DNA from: Candidatus Pantoea bituminis
GTDB lineage: Bacteria > Pseudomonadota > Gammaproteobacteria > Enterobacterales > Enterobacteriaceae
DNA length: 64,000 bases
NCBI RefSeq assembly: GCF_018842675.1
Contig: NZ_JAGTWO010000004.1
Span: forward strand, 310,001-374,000
Direction of reading: 5' to 3'
Position numbers and translations under genes: made by a program. Under the pieces are notes generated by a model that saw only the letters and a list, made by a program, of their open reading frames with translations, was not told where the DNA came from and searched no databases. Positions 1 through 9,000 of this stretch are shown here, one piece after another. Numbering within the stretch: the first letter of the stretch is position 1; each line of letters opens with the position of its first letter.

Positions 1-726
1 GTGCCATTGGGGGCACTCTACTTTATGTATGTGTTGCCGGGCACCCAGCAAAGCGCGCTCCTGTTGTGTATTGCCATTGGATTGCTGGGTCTCATCGGCG
101 GTATCTTTGTTCAGCGACGCCAGTTGGGTACGCTGGGTGCGCTGATCGGCACCATCAACGTGCTGGTGCTGGATAATCCGATGCAGTTCGAGTTCAACGT
201 TTTCCTCGATAACGTGCTGGGCCAGGTCATTGGTTGTTTTGTGGCGATGATGGTAATTCTGCTGATTCGCGATAAATCAAAAGAGCGCACCGGCCGCAAA
301 TTGTTGAACCGCTTCATGTATGCAGCCGTATCAGCGATGACCACCAATCAGGCACGACGTCGTGAAAACCACCTGCCTGCGCTCTATCAGCAACTCTTTC
401 TACTGTTGAATCTGTTTCCTGGCGATATAGATAAGTACCGCATCGCGCTCACGTTGATTATCGGTCATCAGCGTCTACGTAATGCCGAAGTGCCGGTTAA
501 TGCTGACTTATCGGCCTATCATCGCCAGCTTCGCTATACCGCTGATCGGGTGATCTCTGCCAGCAGCGATGACAAGCGGCGTTATTACTTTGAGCGTTTG
601 CTGCAAGAACTGGATGTTTATCAAGAAAAATTGCAGCAGTACGAAGCGCCAGCTAGCGTCACTGAGCCGGTAAAACGGCTGGCACTGATGTTAAGTAAAT
701 ACCAGAATACGCTCATCCAAATCTGA
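1..726 (+). CDS. aaeB: AaeB, p-hydroxybenzoic acid efflux pump membrane subunit (3' part only)
   Basis: The gene enters from the left edge, so the first residues shown are internal and the first codon is not a real start. AaeB is the inner-membrane FUSC-family component of the AaeAB pump that exports aromatic carboxylic acids. The visible 241 residues hold the second hydrophobic block (about residues 1-90, several membrane segments), followed by a soluble tail with the family motif [19 protein letters not shown] at about residues 113-131. The tail matches the E. coli AaeB C-terminus as I remember it almost throughout. The natural protein is about 650 residues, so roughly the last third is present. 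Confidence 0.93.
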   Translation: MPLGALYFMYVLPGTQQSALLLCIAIGLLGLIGGIFVQRRQLGTLGALIGTINVLVLDNPMQFEFNVFLDNVLGQVIGCFVAMMVILLIRDKSKERTGRKLLNRFMYAAVSAMTTNQARRRENHLPALYQQLFLLLNLFPGDIDKYRIALTLIIGHQRLRNAEVPVNADLSAYHRQLRYTADRVISASSDDKRRYYFERLLQELDVYQEKLQQYEAPASVTEPVKRLALMLSKYQNTLIQI

Positions 727-730
727 AACT

Positions 731-753
731 GGCCGCTGCGTACCGCAGCGGCC
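731..753 (+). terminator. Strong hairpin after aaeB, possible terminator
   Basis: A perfect 10-bp GC-rich stem (ggccgctgcg at 731-740 and its complement at 744-753) with a 3-nt loop starts 5 nt after the aaeB stop. No T-run follows, so it could be a weak terminator or an mRNA 3'-end stabilising hairpin. Confidence 0.45.
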
Positions 754-838
754 TGCGCAATGCCATTCCTTCATAAAACCTGTCGCTTTTGCCAACTATA
801 CTTTCTTGACGGAAAGTGAAACTGACAGGAGCGAATCA

Positions 839-2292
839 ATGAGTACTTCACTACAAGACAGCGAACTGTTTCAGACCGGCTACCTGGCTGATGGCAAATG
901 GCATCGCGCTGCCGCCACCTTTGACGTGACCAATCCCGCTACAGGCGAGGTAATAGCGCAGGTCGCAAAAGCAGGGAAAAGCGAAACCGAACAGGCGATT
1001 GCTGCGGCTGAACGCGCCTTTCCTGCCTGGCGAGCGCAAACGGCTAAAGCCCGCGCAGATATTCTTAATCGCTGGTATCAGCTGATGATTGAGAACAAAC
1101 ACTGGCTTGGTCAGCTAATGACAGCTGAACAAGGTAAGCCTGTAAAAGAAGCTGAAGGCGAAGTGGAATATGCCGCCAGTTTTATTCAGTGGTTTGCTGA
1201 GCAGGCCAAGCGTGCAAATGGTGAAATTATTCCTCCGGCCAAAGCGGGATCGCGCATTCTTGCTACACGTGAACCGATTGGTGTGGTGGCCGCTATCACG
1301 CCATGGAATTTCCCCATGGCAATGCTGACGCGCAAGCTGGGACCCGCACTGGCAGCGGGCTGTACCGGTATTATTAAACCCGCAAATAACACGCCGTTGA
1401 GTGCGTTTGCCTTGCTGGCGTTGGCAAAAAAGCGGGCGTGCCGGATGGCGTATTGAATGCTGTCGCTGGCGACACACATGCTATCAGCGACGCGATCATG
1501 GCCAGCAAAGTGGTGCGCAAGATCTCTTTCACCGGCTCCACGGAAGTCGGCAAGCTGCTGATGCGTAACGCCGCCGAAACCATGAAAAAAGTGTCGATGG
1601 AGCTAGGCGGCAACGCGCCTTACATCGTGTTTGATGATGCAGATATTGATGCAGCGGTACAGGGCGCGATTGCCAATAAGTTCCGCAATGCCGGGCAGGT
1701 CTGCGTCAGCGTCAATCGCTTTTATATCCATAATGCCGTTTACGACCGCTTTGTTAACCAACTCGCCGACGAAGTGAAAAAACTTAAAGTAGGCAATGGC
1801 ATGGAAGAGGGTGTGATTGTTGGACCGTTGATTGAGTCTTCAGCGGTAGAGAAAGTAGAACAGCATGTTAAAGACGCGATAGCTAAAGGCGGCAAAGTAC
1901 TGGTGGGAGGAGAACGTCACGCATTGGGTGGCAATTTCTGGCAACCCACGGTCATTACTGAGGCGCATGAAGGGATGAAACTGGCACAGGAAGAGACGTT
2001 TGGTCCTGTGGCAGCATGCTTCCGCTTTGATGATGAAGATGACGTTATTCGCCGCGCTAATGACACAGAGTTTGGCCTGGCTGCCTACTTCTATACGCAG
2101 AATTTGCAGCGCGTTTTTCGCGTTTCAGCCGCGCTGGAAAGCGGCATGATTGGTATTAATGAATGCGCGGTATCAACTGAACTGGCGCCGTTTGGCGGCG
2201 TTAAAGAGTCTGGATTAGGGCGCGAAGGATCGGTGCTTGGCATGGAAGAATACCTGGAAATCAAAGCGCTGCATCTGGGCGGTCTGAACTAG
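839..2292 (+). CDS. gabD: NAD(P)-dependent succinate-semialdehyde dehydrogenase, GabD-like (one frameshift in this sequence)
   Basis: This is an aldehyde dehydrogenase superfamily protein, closest by eye to GabD, which oxidises succinate semialdehyde to succinate in 4-aminobutyrate breakdown. The ATG at 839 has an AGGAG at about 827-831. The first frame runs 839-1456, and the homologous protein resumes in another frame at about 1438. Adding one A to the A6 run at 1426-1431 restores one protein of 484 residues, against 482 in E. coli GabD. In the restored numbering the general base is E255 (in ELGGNAP) and the catalytic Cys is C289 (in NAGQVCVS). In E. coli aaeB is followed directly by yhcO, so this gene sits in a new place. 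Its position beside an aromatic-acid exporter leaves other aldehyde substrates possible. Confidence 0.85.
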
Positions 2293-2351
2293 TTTCATCA
2301 CTACGGACGACGAAAGCGGTCGTCCGCAGTGGGAGGATGGGAGCTGTCCGC

Positions 2352-2621
2352 ATGAAAAACGAGTGTTTTGACTTTAATGAGATCGTTGATCAAGCCCATT
2401 TCTTTCGCCAGTTCAGCGAACGTTTTGCTTTGGAAGATCGGCGTATCTGTGATCTGGATGGATTATGGGAAGTTGTCACAGGTGAAATATTGCCTATGCC
2501 GCTACACATCGAATTTGTGAACTTAGGCAAGGGACAGAAAAGACGCTACGGCGCGCTAATTTTATTATTTGATGAAGCAGAAGAGGAGCTGGAAGGTCAA
2601 CTCCATTTCAATGTCAAATAA
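2352..2621 (+). CDS. yhcO: YhcO, barstar-family protein
   Basis: This is an 89-residue acidic protein of the barstar (RNase inhibitor) family, matching E. coli YhcO in length and in its place between aaeB and yhcN. Barstar blocks the ribonuclease barnase in Bacillus; no partner is known to me for YhcO and no barnase-like gene is visible here. An ATG at 2337 is in frame but overlaps its own purine-rich stretch. The ATG at 2352 has GGGAG at 2339-2343 with 8-nt spacing and begins MKNECFDF, so I chose it. Confidence 0.85.
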   Translation: MKNECFDFNEIVDQAHFFRQFSERFALEDRRICDLDGLWEVVTGEILPMPLHIEFVNLGKGQKRRYGALILLFDEAEEELEGQLHFNVK

Positions 2622-2630
2622 CAACGAAAA

Positions 2631-2652
2631 AGGGCCCCGACGAGCGGGGCCA
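2631..2652 (-). terminator. Terminator of the yhcN-like genes (convergent with yhcO)
   Basis: A 7-bp GC stem (ggccccg at 2633-2639, cggggcc at 2645-2651) has A5 on its left. Read on the minus strand it is a GC hairpin followed by TTTTT, a standard Rho-independent terminator for the leftward yhcN-like genes. It may also stop yhcO transcripts. Confidence 0.7.
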
Positions 2653-2680
2653 AAGGGTTCGTCAAGAAACTGACGAGGAA

Positions 2681-2944
2681 TTATTTATAGAGCTCAGCGG
2701 TGAGGTGATAATTATCACCGGTACGTGCTTCAATCACTTTATAAGCGCTGGCACCTTGCTCATCGGCTTTCTGAGAAAGCTGCGCACGATAATCCATTGG
2801 TGCGCCAGCCGTACCACTAATGGTGATGGTTCCCGCAGGCTGCATATTTTGTGCTTGCTGTTCAGTCACTAGCTGGGCAGCAGATGCGCCAAAAGCGATA
2901 ACTGAAAGCAGGCTAACTGTAGCGATGGTTGCTTTGATTTTCAT
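2681..2944 (-). CDS. yhcN: YhcN-like periplasmic DUF1471 stress protein, copy 1
   Basis: This is an 87-residue protein of the YhcN/BhsA/McbA (DUF1471) family, small periplasmic proteins linked to stress, acid and biofilm responses. A signal peptide covers about residues 1-22, ending in FGASAA. The mature part has the family pattern GTITISGTAG, then QKADEQGASAYKVIEA, and ends with HLTAELYK. Upstream in-frame ATGs exist (to 2971), but the ATG at 2944 starts the signal peptide and has GAGGAG in front. It is the downstream member of three tandem paralogues in the same direction, about 95 bp apart. Confidence 0.88.
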   Translation of the reverse strand: MKIKATIATVSLLSVIAFGASAAQLVTEQQAQNMQPAGTITISGTAGAPMDYRAQLSQKADEQGASAYKVIEARTGDNYHLTAELYK

Positions 2945-3041
2945 AATTCGTCTCCTCATTACAATCAACAACCTGCGGAATTCAAAGATGAAGCGGGTCG
3001 TCGATATGTGTCAGGTGTCGTTTAAACACCGGTTCGGTTAA

Positions 3042-3308
3042 TTATTTATACAGCTCAGCTGTCACGTGATAGGTGTTGTCTTGATTGTTCTCGATAACAC
3101 GATAGTGGCTGGCACCTTGCGCATCGGCTTTCTCAGAAAGCACTTCACGGATATTCGTCTGATCACCATCACGACCACTTACGGTAATGGTTTGATTCAT
3201 AGGCTGTAGAGTCTGCGCCTGTTGATTTGAAACCAAGCTGGCAGCGCTAGCGCCAAATGACAGAACAGAAGCCAGACTTAATACGGCAAGGGTTAATTTG
3301 GTTTTCAT
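3042..3308 (-). CDS. yhcN: YhcN-like periplasmic DUF1471 stress protein, copy 2
   Basis: This is an 88-residue DUF1471 paralogue with signal peptide MKTKLTLAVLSLASVLSFGASA. The mature part has TITVSGRDGDQTN, then SEKADAQGASHYRVIE, and ends HVTAELYK. It differs from its neighbours in the loop GRDGDQTNIRE, where the other two carry GAPMD or GSPMD. A good ribosome site (AGGAGAG) precedes the ATG at 3308. The three genes probably arose by tandem duplication; they could be co-transcribed or read from separate promoters. Confidence 0.88.
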   Translation of the reverse strand: MKTKLTLAVLSLASVLSFGASAASLVSNQQAQTLQPMNQTITVSGRDGDQTNIREVLSEKADAQGASHYRVIENNQDNTYHVTAELYK

Positions 3309-3400
3309 GATTCACTCTCCTGAAATTTGAGGTGGCAACCCGAAGTGCATATGCGCGCTTCAAAAAGGCCGCCCGTTATCTGTTGTCTTGTCGCCTGAAC

Positions 3401-3664
3401 TTAGTTGTAAAGTTCAGCCGTCGCGTGGTAGTTGCCGTTGTTGTAAGCCTCAATCACACGATAGGCTTTTGCGCCTTGCTGATCGGCTTTATCACTCAGC
3501 TTCTGGTTGATATCCATTGGCGAGCCAGCGACACCGCTAACACTTATGGTGCCAACGGACTGCAAATTTTGCGCTTGCGAAGTATTGATAGAATCAGCTG
3601 CAACAGCACCAAATGACAGGGCAGATAGAATACTCAGGGTGGCGATAGTGGTTTTAACGTTCAT
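3401..3664 (-). CDS. yhcN: YhcN-like periplasmic DUF1471 stress protein, copy 3
   Basis: This is an 87-residue DUF1471 paralogue and the first of the three tandem genes in the direction of transcription. It has a signal peptide (MNVKTTIATLSILSALSFGA), then GTISVSGVAGSPMD, DKADQQGAKAYRVIEA and HATAELYN. It lies next to the long AT-rich upstream region that holds two CRP-like sites, so it is the best candidate for the promoter-proximal gene. Confidence 0.88.
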   Translation of the reverse strand: MNVKTTIATLSILSALSFGAVAADSINTSQAQNLQSVGTISVSGVAGSPMDINQKLSDKADQQGAKAYRVIEAYNNGNYHATAELYN

Positions 3665-3702
3665 ATATATTTCCTCGTCGTCTGTTTTTATCTTTTTGTT
3701 TG

Positions 3703-3718
3703 TGTGATTCGCATCACG
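3703..3718. promoter_or_regulatory. CRP-like site upstream of the yhcN-like genes
   Basis: TGTGATTCGCATCACG matches the CRP consensus TGTGA-N6-TCACA at 9 of 10 key bases. Its centre is about 47 bp upstream of the copy 3 start codon, in AT-rich DNA, so it could overlap the promoter and act as activator or repressor site. Seen by eye only. Confidence 0.5.
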
Positions 3719-3868
3719 GAAACAAGTATAGAACTAATAACGGAAGAAATTAATACTCTGCTAATAATGTTTTTTTGCGATTCTTTATCCTTATGACATA
3801 TTTTAATAACCTTAAGTTATAAAAAGTGGTTAAAAAATGATCTTTTGTGGTTAATTTCATGTTAAAAC

Positions 3869-3884
3869 AGTGACATGCATCACT
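3869..3884. promoter_or_regulatory. Second CRP-like site in the yhcN-argR gap
   Basis: AGTGACATGCATCACT keeps the GTGA-N6-TCAC core of the CRP consensus. It lies about 205 bp upstream of the first yhcN-like gene and about 270 bp downstream of the argR stop. An upstream CRP site, or a promoter for an unannotated transcript, would explain it. Confidence 0.4.
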
Positions 3885-3981
3885 TTATCTTTTTGTGCGA
3901 AAAGTAGTGGTCGATATGGCTGCAAGTTGATTTAGATCTGGGTAATGACGCTAAGTCTGTGATGTAAAGCAGTGTAAAATA

Positions 3982-4063
3982 GCGCAAATGGTTAAGTTGG
4001 CGCAAAGGTTTAACCATTTGCGCGCAGCGCTAAATATGAAGCGCTGTAATATCAATATATTGA
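3982..4063. repeat. Three consecutive inverted repeats in the yhcN-argR intergenic region
   Basis: The 486-bp gap 3665-4150 has no convincing gene. Besides two CRP-like sites it holds: a perfect 14-bp inverted repeat (3982-3995 and 4010-4023, 14-nt spacer); a 7-bp inverted repeat cagcgct/agcgctg (4025-4031 and 4040-4046); and the 12-bp palindrome TCAATATATTGA (4052-4063). They could be structured RNA, operators, or the end of a small RNA. No function is known to me. Confidence 0.5.
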
Positions 4064-4116
4064 ATTTTAAGAAAAAATTTGAGTTTCTTGTGTAACAGAG
4101 AGAAAAGAACGCGTAA

Positions 4117-4135
4117 CCGGCAGGTTAACTGCCGG
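4117..4135 (-). terminator. Probable argR terminator
   Basis: The stem ccggcag (4117-4123) pairs with ctgccgg (4129-4135) around a 5-nt loop, 16 bp beyond the argR stop. On the minus strand it is followed by a T-rich stretch (gttcttttctctc) after a short spacer, so termination is plausible though not textbook. Confidence 0.55.
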
Positions 4136-4150
4136 CAGCCAAAGCGGGGT

Positions 4151-4621
4151 TTATAGCTCTTGTTCGAATAAAACCAGAATAGCGTCGTGCAGTTGTTTAA
4201 CTGTGAAGGCGCGGGCAGGGGTGATAAAGATGGTGTCATCACCTGCAATGGTGCCAAGAATACCTTCTGATTTTCCTAAGGAGTCCAGCAAGCGTGCAAT
4301 CAACTGAGCCGCGCCGGGGCTGGTATGAATCACCACCAGTGCATCGTTGTAATCGATATCCAGCACCAAATTTTTCAGTGGACTGGTGGTGGTGGGCACG
4401 CCTAATTCTGCAGGTAAACAGTAAACCATCTCCATTTTGGCGTTGCGAGTACGCACTGCGCCAAACTTGGTGAGCATACGAGAAACCTTTGACTGGTTAA
4501 TATTCTCGAAGCCTTCATCCTGCAGCGCCTGAACAATCTCGCCTTGGGAACTGAACTTTTCTTCTTTTAATAAGGCTTTAAAGGCCTTAATCAGATCGTC
4601 TTGTTTGGATGGGTTTCGCAT
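4151..4621 (-). CDS. argR: ArgR, arginine-responsive transcriptional regulator
   Basis: ArgR is the hexameric repressor of arginine biosynthesis and also the XerCD accessory protein at cer sites. At 156 residues it equals E. coli ArgR. The N-terminal winged helix-turn-helix (about 1-75) carries the recognition segment [11 protein letters not shown]. The C-terminal arginine-binding and oligomerisation domain (about 80-156) has [15 protein letters not shown] and [11 protein letters not shown]. It is divergent from mdh, as in E. coli. A perfect ARG box in the divergent region shows likely autoregulation. Confidence 0.98.
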   Translation of the reverse strand: MRNPSKQDDLIKAFKALLKEEKFSSQGEIVQALQDEGFENINQSKVSRMLTKFGAVRTRNAKMEMVYCLPAELGVPTTTSPLKNLVLDIDYNDALVVIHTSPGAAQLIARLLDSLGKSEGILGTIAGDDTIFITPARAFTVKQLHDAILVLFEQEL

Positions 4622-4689
4622 AGGTTACCAATAAAAAAGGGGAATAACCGGGATTCAGCCCACGGCAGAGCGATGATTATGCATTTAAA

Positions 4690-4703
4690 TGAATTTTTAT
4701 TCA
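4690..4703. promoter_or_regulatory. ARG box (ArgR operator) upstream of argR
   Basis: TGAATTTTTATTCA matches the ArgR core consensus TGAATWWWWATTCA perfectly and lies 69-82 bp upstream of the argR start. ArgR sites usually come in pairs; the neighbouring TGATTATGCATTTA (4674-4687) is a poor match at the wrong spacing. The rest of the 430-bp argR-mdh gap (4622-5051) shows no other gene. Confidence 0.8.
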
Positions 4704-5051
4704 ATTGGTTAGCAAGTGAGCTATCTGAAGCGGCCAGCGGGCGTGGATAATAGCAAAGATTTTTGTTCAGACCAAAACCGCGCTTTATGACGCATCAGGG
4801 CAAAGGTTGCAAAGTTGTTATACTATTGGAGATGTAGCAACAGATAACGAACACAGCCGTTCTCTGTCTGCAGACGGCGAAGTTGTCGGTCATTCAGGTA
4901 ATGAGATGATAAGTAATTATTGAATCCGGAGATTAAGCGCGTTAGCACGTAGAATGAGCGCGGATAATCGTCATCGCCTGAGCTGTTGATTAAGGTCTGA
5001 CTCAGATGGAATTTCGGCTCTTCTCTGCCCCACCTTAATAAGGAGTCACGA

Positions 5052-5990
5052 ATGAAAGTTGCCGTCCTCGGTGCTGCAGGTGGCATTGGCCAAGCGCTCG
5101 CACTCTTACTCAAAACGCAGCTTCCTGCGGGTTCAGAACTCACCCTTTATGATATCGCCGCGGTTACGCCTGGCGTCGCTGTCGATCTCAGCCATATTCC
5201 TACTGCGGTAAAAATTCAAGGTTTCAGTGGAGAAGATGCCACGCCAGCCCTGACAGGCGCTGACGTAGTATTAATTTCTGCCGGTGTGGCACGTAAGCCC
5301 GGCATGGATCGCGCTGACCTGTTTAACGTCAACGCGGGCATTGTCCGTAACCTGATTGATCAGGTTGCTCAAACTGCACCTAAAGCGTTAATTGGCGTCA
5401 TCACTAATCCCGTCAACACTACGGTAGCCATTGCCGCTGAAGTGCTTAAAAAACATGGCGTGTATGATAAAAACCGCCTGTTTGGTGTCACTACGCTCGA
5501 TATCATTCGCGCCAATACTTTTGTTGCTGAACTAAAAGGCAAATCACCGGGCGATATTGAAGTTCCAGTCATCGGTGGGCATTCGGGCGTGACTATTCTG
5601 CCGCTGCTGTCACAGGTTAAAGGCGTCAGCTTTAGCGATCAGGAAGTCAGGGACTTAACCAAACGCATTCAGAATGCAGGTACTGAAGTGGTAGAAGCCA
5701 AAGCGGGTGGCGGTTCAGCAACGTTATCCATGGGACAAGCGGCAGCGCGCCTTGGCTTGTCACTGGTACGCGCCTTACAAGGCGAAGAGAACGTGGTGGA
5801 ATGTGCCTATGTCGAAGGCGATGGGGAATATGCGCGCTTTTTCTCACAACCGCTGCTGCTGGGAAAAAATGGCGTCGCTGAACGCAAGCCTTTGGGTAAC
5901 TTAAGCAGTTTTGAGCAGCAGGCACTGGATGGCATGTTGGAAACCCTGAAGAAAGATATCGCGCAGGGTGAAGAGTTTGTGAAGCAGTAA
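5052..5990 (+). CDS. mdh: Malate dehydrogenase
   Basis: NAD-dependent malate dehydrogenase interconverts malate and oxaloacetate in the TCA cycle. The 312 residues equal E. coli Mdh. The Rossmann motif GAAGGIGQA is at residues 8-16. Substrate-binding R81, R87 and R153 and the catalytic pair D150/H177 are in place (H177 in IGGHSGV). TAAGGAG stands at 5038-5044, 7 nt before the ATG. In E. coli the next gene would be degS; here it is mscM, facing mdh across a bidirectional terminator. Confidence 0.98.
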   Translation: MKVAVLGAAGGIGQALALLLKTQLPAGSELTLYDIAAVTPGVAVDLSHIPTAVKIQGFSGEDATPALTGADVVLISAGVARKPGMDRADLFNVNAGIVRNLIDQVAQTAPKALIGVITNPVNTTVAIAAEVLKKHGVYDKNRLFGVTTLDIIRANTFVAELKGKSPGDIEVPVIGGHSGVTILPLLSQVKGVSFSDQEVRDLTKRIQNAGTEVVEAKAGGGSATLSMGQAAARLGLSLVRALQGEENVVECAYVEGDGEYARFFSQPLLLGKNGVAERKPLGNLSSFEQQALDGMLETLKKDIAQGEEFVKQ

Positions 5991-6005
5991 GCGTGAGATA
6001 AACAG

Positions 6006-6036
6006 AAAAACGCCCGGTCTAACCGGGCGTTTTTGT
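6006..6036. terminator. Bidirectional terminator between mdh and mscM
   Basis: An 8-bp GC stem (cgcccggt 6011-6018, accgggcg 6022-6029) with a 3-nt loop is flanked by A5 and T5 that extend the stem. It serves the convergent genes mdh and mscM. Confidence 0.85.
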
Positions 6037-6063
6037 TTACACTTTGTCCCTACAAATCTTTTT

Positions 6064-9000
6064 CTACAAACCACCTGATTTGAAATTACGTGACGCGGGC
6101 GCGCCATTGGTCGCTGGCGCTTTCTTGCCCAACGTTTCCATTCGCATCTGGAATGGAGGGAAGGGCATTTCAATGCCGTGCTGGTCAAAGCCTTGCAGGA
6201 TGAGCTGATGCAATTCATGGCGCAGCGGCATGCGATGCCCCATCTCAGCGGCATGAACACGCAATTCAAACAGTTGAATGCCCTGCTGTAAATCAACCAG
6301 GAATGCTTCTGGTGGCGGAGTATCCAGAACATAACTGCAGCGCTCGGCGGCCTGTTTCAAAATGGTCGTAACCTCTTCACTGCTCACTTTCGCAGGCGCT
6401 GGAATGGTTAACACCACACGTGTTACTGAATCTGACAAGGACCAGTTAACAAACTGCTCGGTAATGAACGCTTTGTTAGGCACGATAATCTCTTTGCGGT
6501 CCCAATCGGTAATGGTGGTCGCACGGGTATTGATTCGGGTGATGCTGCCGGTGAGATCGCGAATTGTCACGGTATCACCGATGCGAATAGGTTTTTCAAA
6601 CAGAATAATCAGGCCAGAAATAAAGTTGGCGAAAATCTCCTGCAAACCAAAGCCCAATCCAACACCGAGTGCGGCGACCAGCCACTGCAGTTTCGACCAC
6701 TCAATACCGATCAATGAGAAACCCAGCAGGCCACCAATTAGCAGCAACACATATTTGGTTAGCGTGGTAATGGCGTAACCGGTGCCAGGCGTAAGATCAA
6801 GGTGTTGTAGCAGAGCCAACTCCAACAGTGCGGGCATGTTACGTACCAGCTGCGTGGTGATAATAAACACCAGGATCGCAATCAACACTGAGCCAAGCGT
6901 GATCGGTTGAATGCTCTCGACGCCTTGTATAGACGTGTTCACATCCCACAGACGGATATTCTCAAGGAAGCCGAAGGCCGAATGAATTTCTGACCACAGG
7001 ACAATCACCGAAACCAAAGCAATCAAGGTGAGAATAGAACGCACCAGCCGCAACGATTGCGCACTAATGGCATCAAGATCAATGACCGGTTCTTCTATCT
7101 CAATCGCATCCACATTTTGCGCGCCTTGCTCTTTCTCTTCTTCGCTGCGCGCGCGATTTGCCAGTATATCGGCACGGCGTGCGCGGGCACGATCAAAGCC
7201 GAGGCGACGGCGCTGAATCAACATCCAGCGACGAATAATGTGGTAAATGATCAGCAACAGGAACCAGATCGCTACCGAGGTTTCCAGACGTGCCAACAGC
7301 GCCTGCGCGGTCGCCAGATAACCAATCGCCGAGGCGAGGGCGGCGAGCAGGGGGATCGCAATCATCAAATTCCACAACACGCGGTTAATGATGTTTTCGC
7401 CGTTGCCTTCTTTATCCAGATGTAACGGAATACCGGCACGTTTCAGGCTAACGGTAACCAGGCTGATTGCTCCGCAGATCAGGATAAAACAGAGGCGGCC
7501 TAGCGAGGAGGAGAACTGGCGATCCTCGAGGTTGCTAAAGGCGATCAGCAACATAATCAGCGGCACAATCAGGCCGATACTCAGCGAGTAATAACGCATT
7601 GCGCGCGCCACGCGGCTCTGGGGCCAGCGGAAGTGCACAATAAACAAACCGTTTTTACGTGCAAATGCAGCGCTGATCATAAACGCCCACAGCAGCGGCA
7701 GCGTGGCGGTAATGCCATCGCCAATCGCAACTGCGATCGGATAAGGCCAGGCATTTTGCAAACCATAACCCAGCGCGCCCCATAATACCGGCAGCGGTAA
7801 CGCCACCAGAATCGACCAAAACACGGTGCGAATCGTCAGGCGAAAACGATCCTGCGTTACCTTGCCGACTTTGCTGGCAGAGCGATCAAGGAAGCCGTTG
7901 AAATGGCGGCGTGAACTAATACTGAAACCCACCAATAAAACCGCGCCGATAATAGGCAGCACCGTAGCACGGCTGGTAAACATCATCGCCAGCGCTTTGC
8001 CGAGCTGGCCTAAGGTGTCGAGCGACAGCAGACGCGACAGATCCTTAGCCAGCTCCAGCGGATAACTCAAACTAATGGGGCTGACGTCGGCAGTCCAGAA
8101 AAGGTAGCGATGTGTCGCGTCTTTGACTTCTGTTAACGCATCCTGAAGCTGCGTGTTAGCGACCTTCAGCTTGGTGATTTCAAGGATCAAGGTATCGCAG
8201 CCGGAGATCAGCGAATTCAGCAGTTCGCGCTGGGTTTTCAGCTGCGCATCAAGAATACGTTTTTGATCATTGGTGAAAGGCTGTCCATCGGCCTGATGCG
8301 CTTTACGCAACGCATCCTGACGTTCCAGCAAATCTTCATAATAGAGGCGCTGCACCCGCAGCTGCGCCATCTCGTTATCAATCTGTTGGGACTTCGGCAT
8401 CTCCGGTAAGCGGGCAACCTGAGCCCGCAACGCTTCGCCCAGTAAGCTCGATGCACCCAGCCATTGCGACTGTTCGCGTAACGTGGTGAGCGCCTGACGC
8501 ACCTGAATAATTTGATTGGTAGCCAGTCGCTGTTGCGAAGCCACCAAATCCATACGCTGCGCCTGCTGATTCAGCGCACCCGAAAGGTCGCGGTTAACCC
8601 GGAACTGATCGCTGATTGATGGCGGGAGATCGCCACTGTTTTCCGCCAACTGCTCTGTCCGCGCTAACGCCAGTTCAGCTTCGCGCTGGCGCTGGTCGTT
8701 GAGCTGATTACGCAGTAACTGAAGATAGTTATCTAACTGTGCGGCTTTGCGTTGATGCGCATCCGCGCGCATGCGTGCCAGCTCCTGGCGATTATTGGCT
8801 GACAGCTGTGCCAGTTCTATCTCATCAACGCGCGCTTTGTTCGCGGCATTTTCTGCCTGACGTGCGGCCAATTGCGTCTGTGATTGCGGCGTGGTGCCGC
8901 CGTTGCCTGCGCTTTGCAAACGACGCTCACTTTCAGTCATGGCGCGACGCGCTTCTGTCTGATCCTGCGGCAGTTGAGAGAGGGAGTCACTGATTTCACG

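Noticed and set aside
4674..4687. Second ARG box next to the perfect one
   Set aside because: Four mismatches and a centre distance of 16 bp instead of the usual 21 bp.
4823..5143. 106-codon minus-strand frame overlapping the mdh start
   Set aside because: It overlaps the conserved mdh N-terminus and has no family similarity or ribosome site.
7057..7425. Open frames opposite mscM and other long genes
   Set aside because: They follow the codon shadow of the real gene on the other strand, with no ribosome site or recognisable protein.
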